Source: Halichoerus grypus (lineage: Eukaryota; Chordata; Mammalia; Carnivora; Phocidae). Taken from it: a stretch of 64,000 nt of DNA. Below are positions 57,090-64,000 of the stretch, in pieces. Under the pieces are notes generated by a model. That model was not told the DNA's origin. It saw only the letters and a list, made by a program, of their open reading frames with translations, and did not search any database. Each line of letters opens with the position of its first letter. Position 1 is the first letter of the stretch. The position numbers and the translations under genes were made by a program. Location of the stretch: the NCBI RefSeq assembly GCF_964656455.1, contig NC_135714.1, positions 127,094,131 through 127,158,130 on the forward strand. The letters are read 5' to 3'.

Positions 57090-57510
57090 GTCTCAATAAC
57101 ATAAAAATGTCAGTTTAACCTTAGTTAATGTATAAATTTAATTGCACTCTGAATTTAATATTTAATACACTGACATTGCAGAAATATGAATGTTGATTGG
57201 ATGCTTGGTTTTACTGTGAAATAATCACTTATTTTTTAAGTATGATCATTATTTGGTGGGCATAATTATGTAAATGAGGTCTTATCTTTTGGAACCAAAT
57301 AGTGAAATATAAAATAAATAATGGAATGTTTGATATTTGCTTCAAAATAATGGAGGGTAGCAGGCATTGGGTAGGGATGAAACATGATTGGCAATATATT
57401 AATTTATTGATAATTGTTGAAACTAAGTGACAGTTACATTGGGTCTATTATACAATTCCTCTGCTTCTGTATATGCTTGAGATTTTTCAAAATAAAAATA
57501 AAATGTCCTC
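57090..57510 (+). repeat. Old repeat 3' end, unassigned
   Basis: 'tgcttcaaaataatggaggg', 'tgataattgttgaaactaag' and 'gagatttttcaaaataaaaa' recall a common mammalian repeat 3' end, possibly old L1. Confidence 0.4.
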
Positions 57511-57783
57511 AAGATCTAAGCTTTTGCTGATATTCTGTTTTAGCAGGAAAAAAAAAGTGACATAGAAGAGGCTGGCTTTTGAGTGAGATGAGGGTAGAAG
57601 AATACGAGCAAAAGAGTGGAAGAACAATTACAGGAGCCTGTAGAGGCACTAATGGAGACAAGTCCAGCCAAAGTATCTACAATCCACAATTTATTAAGGA
57701 TTTAACTTCAGAAAAATGACATACCCAATCTTGCCTAGAAAGGTTTTTTTTTTAATTTATTTTAATTTATTTTTTAATTTTTT

Positions 57784-57977
57784 TTAAAGATTTTGTCAGA
57801 GAGAGCAAGCGAGAGAGAGAGAGAGAGCACAAGCAGGGGGAGCTGCAGGCAGATGCAGAGGGAGAAGAAGATTCCCCGCTGAGCAGGGAGCCCGATGCGG
57901 GACTTGATCCCAGGATCCTGGCATCATGACCTGAGCCGAAGGCAGACGCTTAACCGACTGAGCCACCCAGATGTCCC
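57784..57977 (-). mobile_element. CAN-SINE
   Basis: Reversed copy with (GA)n-rich centre, 'tgagccgaaggcagacgctt' and head 'gagccacccagatgtccc'. It sits in a T-rich tract, so its duplication cannot be delimited. Confidence 0.93.
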
Positions 57978-58241
57978 GTTTTGTTTTTTTTTTAAAGAAA
58001 AGAGACTCAAAGGAAATCGTACCAAAATTCCCTGTAGTACTCTTAATATTTTCTTCTTATACCACCCTTTTTTCTAATTAATTATTTCTCTTCTTTAAGT
58101 GCAATAAAAATAAAGAGATAAACACTCTAGAGTACTTCACTGGTTTTCTGTTTTGCTTGGACAATAGTATGGTTTTCTGATATTTTTTAGTGTAATTCAT
58201 TATGTATTCATGGGTTAGAACTTGTTTTCCAAAAACAGACT

Positions 58242-58400
58242 ATATATTTGAATCCAGGCTCCATCATGTAGGAGCAGTGTGACTTTGGGCAGATCACTTA
58301 CCCCTTTTATGTCTCAGTTTCTTCATCTGTAAAATGGGGAAGTGCTAGTACTTAAGATGGTGGTTAGAATCAATGATGTAATATACTTACTGTGGAACTA
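58242..58400 (-). repeat. MIR
   Basis: Reversed MIR with clear core: 'tgtgactttgggcagatcac' and 'cagtttcttcatctgtaaaa'. Confidence 0.8.
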
Positions 58401-58555
58401 AGAGAATTTGGGACACTATATGTTAAAATGCCTGTAGTCTCTGGTTATGCTCAGTGCATGGAAAGCAAGGGCAGTTTATTTCTTTAACCTAAAACTTGGG
58501 ACTGAGCCTTTGATGGTATGTTATTTGACTCCATAATTCTCCACTATCCATCTTC

Positions 58556-58999
58556 ATTAGTTTCCAGTGACTGGTGTAACAAATTACCACCAAGTTGGTG
58601 GCTTAAAACAGAATTTTATTCTCTAACATTTCTGGAGGCCAGAAGTCTGAAATGAAACTGCAAGGCAGGAGCATACTCGCTTCAGAGGCTTTAGAAAGAA
58701 ATACTTCCTTCTTCTTCCAACATCTGGTGACCACAGGTGTTCCATGGCTTGTAACTGAGCTGCATCACTCCAATCTCTGCCCACCACTGCCTTCACATAA
58801 TGCTTTTCTTTGTGTCTGTGTATTCTTTTTTGTCTCTTAAAAAGATATTCTCACTGGATTTAGGGTCCAGCTTATTTCAATATGGTCTCATCTCAATTTC
58901 TACCTTAAGTATATCTGCAAAGACCTTATTTTTAAATGAGGCCACATTCTAGGGTTTCAGGTAGATATGAATTTTGGGGGACACTATTCAACCCATTAT
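58556..58999 (-). repeat. MLT1-type MaLR LTR
   Basis: 'cattagtttccagtgactgg', 'tctggaggccagaagtctga', 'gcatcactccaatctctgcc', 'gcaaagaccttatttttaaa', 'ggggacactattcaacccat'. Its right edge is followed by the 24-bp flank also seen at 29815. Confidence 0.85.
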
Positions 59000-59023
59000 A
59001 GTATCTGAAGATACATGGTAACT
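59000..59023. other. 24-bp flank shared with 29815-29838
   Basis: 'gtatctgaagatac' (59001-59014), then 'atggtaact'. It has one substitution relative to the other copy, in the palindrome spacer. Confidence 0.7.
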
Positions 59024-59034
59024 ATTTTGGTTTG

Positions 59035-59315
59035 GCTTTCTTGGTTTGTGGTTGTATCTCTGCAATCCCTGCCTCCATTTTCATGCTGTCTTCTCTTATG
59101 TCTTTCTCTTGTCCTCTGCGCTCCTGTCCCCAAACTCCCTCTATCTCTTTCTTCTAAGGATACATATGATTTTATTTAAGGCTCACCAGGATTATCTAGG
59201 ATATTCTTTTCAAGAATCTTAATCCCATCTTTTGCCATATAAGGTAATATTCATAAATTTGGGGGATTAGGATGTAGACATATATTTTGGGGGGCACCAT
59301 TCAGCTCACTACACC
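59035..59315 (-). repeat. Second MLT1-type LTR fragment
   Basis: 'caatccctgcctccattttc', 'gtctttctcttgtcctctgc', 'gcaccattcagctcactaca'. It is a 5'-proximal LTR part in the same orientation as the copy just before it. Confidence 0.7.
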
Positions 59316-59679
59316 ATCTGGAGGAGACACTCCTGTCAGAGGTATAGATTGAGGAACCTAAGTAAACACATGTGGGGACTCAAATTCAGAAGCATCCATT
59401 TTGGAAGCAGATGAAAAGGCAACACAATTTTTCAGGGAGTTGCCAGAACAGTACTTGCACCTACCACACCAGGCTGTGTCAGTTCTGGATTCAGAAAATG
59501 TTGGTGTTTTAAGTTTCCATCAGTAGGTTCGAGGTCCACTGAAAGAAGAACTGGATTCTAAGAACATAGCTTCATTACCTTTGTTTGGCTACCTGACTTC
59601 AAAGTGCCCCAGCCTGCAGGACCACATTCCTGACTCATTCTGGATGTTTTGAGTGCGATTTAGATGAGTGCCTTTGACA
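59316..59679. other. No gene seen
   Basis: Unassigned and non-coding in appearance. Confidence 0.4.
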
Positions 59680-59955
59680 TTTTTATTTTGTTTTACTTTT
59701 AATTATAAAGGTAACACATACTTCTTGTTAAAACTTGAAACAATGGACACTATAAGTAAAAAGTGAAGGGTCTTCATCACCTTTTAGTTATTTTCCTTAT
59801 CCTAACACCACCACATCTCCAGGGTAGCCATTATTATCAGTTTGGAGTTTGTCTTTTCCATGATTTTTATGTATATGTAATTATATATAACCAAAGTAGA
59901 CTCCTACCAAATGTATTATTCTGCAACTTCTTTTCAGCTTTCATTTCTTTAACCT
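59680..59955 (-). repeat. Old L1 (L1M type) fragment
   Basis: 'ataaaggtaacacatacttc', then 'ccatgatttttatgtatatg', is the reversed ancient L1 3' pattern also seen at 7.6 kb. Confidence 0.5.
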
Positions 59956-60639
59956 TTATTAATAGCTCTGTTTGATTTTTCAGGAAAAAAAAATATTATC
60001 CTGAAAACTAAGTTACTACTTTTAATATCACCCATCTCTTATAACAATCCAGGTGAAAAATGATAATGGCTAGTGTTAGCAATAGAGTTTTGAGAATTGA
60101 CCAAATAATGGAGATCCAGATGCTTACTAAGATCCAAACACCCAATTAACAATATTCTTTGAAAAGCTTTTGTAAATTGGGAATTGAGTAAGTGATTCAT
60201 ATAGGGCTATCACCTTTATTGGTTTCTATTTACTGATTAGGAAGCCAAATATATTTCTTTCATTTTTGCTTTGACAGGAAGCAGTCATCTACTTTATTTC
60301 CAATTTAAAATGCTCTATTATAACTACCAAGAGCAACTCTAAAGCCTTCTCAATCCTATTAAACATTTCCAGCTGTGTTATCACATGCATATTAGTTAGC
60401 ATGGAATTTTCACCAACAGCAATTTCATGTCACTTCTTTCTCATGAAAAGATTGTTTCACCAATACTATCTTTCAGCATTGTTTTCATTATGATTCTCTT
60501 TAACAGCCTATGCCCTTACTAGAGTCTAAGACCTCCATGGCACTGTGCTAGGAGATACAAAGAGATGTGAGCTGGTATCCATTCTTTTCTCAAGAGCTGA
60601 AAATCTGGATGGGGAGGGAGAATATATCAAGTATCACAA
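59956..60639. other. No gene seen
   Basis: Unassigned, except 'gcactgtgctaggagataca' near 60541, which may be an L2 or MIR-type core. Confidence 0.35.
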
Positions 60640-61140
60640 ATTGGAGAATTCATTCATTCATCAAGTTTTTTTAAACAGTTTATGTTTAAAAATTATATAT
60701 CAGCCAATTCTCTAGGCCCTGAGGTAAAGCACTGAACTGAACAGACACAAAGTTCTGCCCTCAAGAGAAATATTCTAGAGGGGGAACAAGGCAATTAACA
60801 AGAAAAATATAAGGTACATTAGAAGATTAACAGAACTATGAAGAAAAATAAGAGGGTAACAAGGACGCAGAATGCTAGAGGTTATGTATGTACAATTTTA
60901 AATTAGATGGGCAGGGTGGACCCCACTGAAAAAGTGATACTAGAGCAAGGACTTGAAGGAAATATGGGAGAAAGCCATGCCAGCATCTAGGGTAAGGGCA
61001 TTTTATGCAGAAGAGATAGAGCAAAATCTCTGAGTCACAGTCATACCTGATAGTTTCAAAGAACAGCAAGGTGGTTAGTATGTTGGAGTACAGTAAACAA
61101 AGAGGCAGTAGCAAGAGAAGAGGTAAGAGAGGTCACAGGG
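60640..61140 (-). repeat. L2 3' region
   Basis: A long reversed L2: 'aattcattcattcatcaag', 'actgaactgaacagacacaa', 'gttctgccctcaagagaaat', 'ctgaaaaagtgatactagag', 'aaggacttgaaggaaatatg', 'agaacagcaaggtggttagt'. Confidence 0.75.
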
Positions 61141-61800
61141 GGCCAGTACCTTGGCTTTTACTCTGTCAGAAATGCAGAGAGATTTCAAGCAGATGAGTAA
61201 TATGTTAGGTTGAGAATACTCAAGTGTGAGCTATATGAAGTTGAGTGATCAGTAAGGACACAGTTGCAATAATTCAGGTGAGGTATGATAGTGGTTTGGC
61301 CCAGGATGGTAGTAATAGAGATAGTGAAAGTCATCAGATAATGGGTACATTTTGAAAGTAGAAACAGCAAGATTTTCTGATGAATTAGGGATAGTGTGAG
61401 ACAAATAGAGGATTACTCTGAATTTTACTGGCCTAGGCAACTGGAATAATAAGAGTTGCTGTTAACCTGCCAGGCATTAACGCTAGGAATTCAGTTTGGT
61501 GCATGGTGAAACTTAAGATGTTTATTAGACATGCAAGTAGAGATGTTACATAGGCATTTGGATATAAAAACTACAGTTAGATGAAAGGATTGGCTGGAGA
61601 TAGAACTCTTGTAGCTTATAGGGTATAGATGGTTTTTCTAGCCATGACACTGGGGAACATCAAGATAGAAAAGAGGACTGAGCCATGGAGAAATCTATAA
61701 AGTAACCAGTAATGGTCCATAAGGTAGAAGGAAAACTAACCCGTGAAGCTACGAAACAAAATGTTTCAAAGAAGAGTGATCAACTTCGTCATATGTTGTT
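61141..61800 (-). repeat. Old interspersed repeat contiguous with L2
   Basis: 'cttggcttttactctgtcag', 'ttgcaataattcaggtgagg', 'gggtacattttgaaagtaga', 'tgtttattagacatgcaagt'. I know this order as a common ancient mammalian repeat that often adjoins L2, but I do not name it. It is non-coding. Confidence 0.5.
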
Positions 61801-62281
61801 AGTAGGTCAAGAGAAGAGAAGCAAAATATATGTAAGTATGGAAACTCTTGATAGGAAAGCAAAAGGAACAGAAATATGGAAAGAGCTGAAGGGGAAGGTG
61901 GGTCAAGGACTTATTTTAGATGGGAGAATTAGCAATACAGATGAAACATTCTATTTCATTTTCAATGTTTTAATGAATTGTGAATTTGAATGTGTAGGGA
62001 AAAAAATCTTTTCTTTTTCCTTTACCTATCTTAGGTCCATTGGATGGGGCCCTGTAAATTAGACTGACAAAAGACAGATTATCAAAAGAAAAACAAAAGG
62101 AAGTTTATTAACATGTGTATCACACATATACAAGAGAGTACTCAGTGATGAGTGACTCAAAGGAGTGGTTAGAACTTGAGCTTACATGGCATCCTAAAGA
62201 AAGAACAATGCATTTTTGAAGAAACAACAAGATAAAGGAAAAGGACTGTTTCTAGGGTAGCAAATTGTGGGAAGGTAGATA

Positions 62282-62829
62282 CTTTTGACCCTCAGACAGC
62301 AGGTTTGAACTGCTTGGGTCCTCTTATAAACAAATTTTTTTTTTTTTTTTTTTTAAAGATTTTATTTATTTATTTGACAGAAAGAGAATGAGAGAGAGAG
62401 CACATGAGAGGGGGGAGGATCAGAGGGAGAAGCAGACTCCCTGCTGAGCAGGGAGCCCAATGTGGGACTCGATCCAGGGATTCCAGGATCATGACCTGAG
62501 CCGAAGGCAGTCACTTAACCAACTGAGCCACCCAGGCGCCCTAAACAAATTTTTTTTAAATAAATACAGTACAGTACTCTAAACGTATTTTCTCTTCTTT
62601 CTGATTTTCTTAATAACATTTTCTTTTCTCTAGCTTATTTTCTTGTAAGAATACAGTATATAATACATATACCATGTGATATACATGTTAATTGACTGTT
62701 CATTTTATCCATAAGGCATCAGTAGGCTATTAGTAGTTCAGTTTGAGGTGAGCCAAAATTATACGTAGATTTTCAACTGCACAGAGGGCAGGTGTCCCTA
62801 ACACCCATGTTGTTCAAGGGTCAACTGTA
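62282..62829 (+). mobile_element. Tigger/MER2-type DNA transposon, interrupted
   Basis: The left end has 'ttgaccctcagacagcaggt', then 'ttgaactgcttgggtcctct'. The right end has 'gttgttcaagggtcaactg', the inverted counterpart. Between them: 'aatacagtacagtactctaa', 'cattttcttttctctagctt', 'aggctattagtagttcagtt'. It is a non-autonomous TcMar-Tigger element. A CAN-SINE is inserted at 62342. Confidence 0.85.
62327..62556 (-). mobile_element. CAN-SINE, young copy with long tail
   Basis: A reversed SINE with a T-tract of about 20 at the left, a complete body, and head 'gagccacccaggcgccc' ending at 62541. The 15-bp duplication 'taaacaaattttttt' starts at 62327 and again at 62542. It is one of the least decayed SINEs here. 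Confidence 0.95.
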
Positions 62830-63125
62830 TATGATGGAACTAATGTAAGGTAAAGGCTTTATGGTAAAGTTTCTTATATAGATTCTTCTGGTACTGTCTC
62901 TGAGCTGATAAGGGTCTAGAGTTGTCTCTCGCGATTAACTTGTATTTTTCTTGGTGGAGAGGGGAGGAGGGACACATTTACCAATATATGTCCTGCTTTT
63001 AGGCAAATAGGGAAGCAGCAAGAGCTTTTCTTCTATCTGCTTCTCCTCAAATGCCTTCAGCTCAAAGTAATCCTTATAAAGTGGCATATTTGGGGGTGGC
63101 ATATTCTGCTACCCTTCAAATGCCT

Positions 63126-63309
63126 CCTGAAAGGGTATGTTCTCTACAGTTCTCCACACTCACCACTTATGGTCTTTGTCTAGCCCGGTAGGTGTTCGGG
63201 CTTGCAACTCTGACAGGAAACTGTAGGCCATTGTGGATTTAATATTTGCAGTTGCGGTATTTGTAAATAACCCTGAAAGACATGTAGTCATTTGTAACTA
63301 TACTGAGGC
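63126..63309. other. No gene seen
   Basis: Unassigned sequence between the split LTR and the last L1 fragment. Confidence 0.35.
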
Positions 63310-63830
63310 ACATTTTGTTGGCTTTTTAAAATAATTTTTGGTGCTTTGGAAAATTATACAATGAAAATTTGTTTATGGTATGCAATTTAGAAAATACATA
63401 AAAATAGAGAAAGGAAAGGGAAATAAATATTAACTACAATCCACCATGAAAAATAATCCCTTATTTACACTTGGGCATATATACTCATAGACTGTTGTGG
63501 ATTTTTTTCAATGAAACTGTACTTAAGAAAAGTGGGGTCATACTATAAATAATGTTGCATAATTTATTTTTTATATTCAATGTAGTATAAAGTCTTTTGA
63601 AATAAGTATTTTTACTATATCTTATGTAGTGATCTACAGTATCATTTTTAAAAATACATGGAATTCCATTGTATGGAATGATCAAAACTTGTTTAATTTA
63701 TCACCTGTTTAGATACTTATCTATTTATTTACTTATTGTGAATAAAATAATATAGCAACAAACACCTTTGTAGCAAATCTTTGCATAACCCTCCTAAAAG
63801 AGGATCGAAAGTGCAGCAAAGCTTGTTTGA
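63310..63830 (-). repeat. Old L1 (L1M type) 3' fragment
   Basis: 'catggaattccattgtatgg', 'aacttgtttaatttatcacc' and 'aaataatatagcaacaaaca' follow the reversed ancient L1 3' order. Confidence 0.6.
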
Positions 63831-64000
63831 GAAGTCACTTGGCCACAGGGTGAGCTAGCTGACTTCCTCATACAAAACTTCATAAAGCTCTGTTATCTTA
63901 AAATAAATTACCTCAATCAACCTCCACCAAAAGAGGTAAAAATTATAAAACATGTCTTTTAAAAAATGAGGAAATTTTGGGAAAATCACACCTGTACTGA

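Larger units (their letters stand above)
62030..63125. repeat. Probable old LTR, split by Tigger and SINE
   Basis: The left part (about 62030-62280, 'agacagattatcaaaagaaa', 'ggaagtttattaacatgtgt') and right part (about 62830-63125, 'tggcatatttgggggtggca') look like the two halves of one LTR-type repeat. The family is not named. Confidence 0.4.

Noticed and set aside
1..64000. A novel multi-gene biological system
   Set aside because: No host gene cluster or unexplained coding region is present. Every long coding signal is explained by LINE-1 or lies in other repeats.

Overview
The window is mammalian nuclear DNA, almost certainly from an arctoid carnivore (bear, panda, seal or weasel relatives). 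The main clue is at least ten tRNA-Lys-derived CAN-SINE copies. Several carry the 'ggctcaggtcatgatcccag' type of body typical of Arctoidea. I see no copy of the dog-specific SINEC_Cf type or of the felid type. I recognise no host gene, coding exon, tRNA, rRNA or CRISPR array. The window reads as intergenic or deep intronic DNA, and its only coding content is LINE-1.

Layout. 1-5438 is a young plus-strand LINE-1 (L1-A) whose 5' end lies before the window. Its ORF1 is intact, and its ORF2 is broken only by three 1-nt deletions. 5.4-31.4 kb is old sequence: worn L1M, L2 and MIR pieces, MaLR LTRs, scattered CAN-SINEs (including a head-on pair at 9.0-9.4 kb), and two repeat-poor blocks (10.15-13.1 and 22.35-26.08 kb). 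31426-37347 is a minus-strand L1 (L1-B) with a 16-bp target-site duplication, a long 5'UTR holding tandem units, and a deletion of roughly 0.85 kb in ORF2. 37.4-41.8 kb holds L2 scraps, a 5'-truncated L1 with a perfect 19-bp duplication, and two SINEs. 41798-51079 is an old MaLR-type provirus. Its 5' LTR is split by about 7 kb of LINE-1: a full-length but decayed L1-C, with a second L1 3' end (L1-D) fused to its tail. 52-64 kb is again old: an MLT1-like solo LTR with a 5-bp duplication, long L1M remnants, a hAT-Charlie element, MLT1 LTRs, L2, and a three-level nest (probable LTR, then Tigger/MER2, then CAN-SINE).

How the parts interact. L1 supplies the reverse transcriptase and endonuclease that also mobilise CAN-SINEs, and many insertions here show the usual signs (duplications of 12-19 bp, A-rich tails, 5' truncation). 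The most unusual object is a 44-nt tailless CAN-SINE head inside L1-C ORF2, flanked by a perfect 16-bp duplication. I found no undescribed defence, regulatory or metabolic system. The findings concern retrotransposition by-products and L1 lineage structure.
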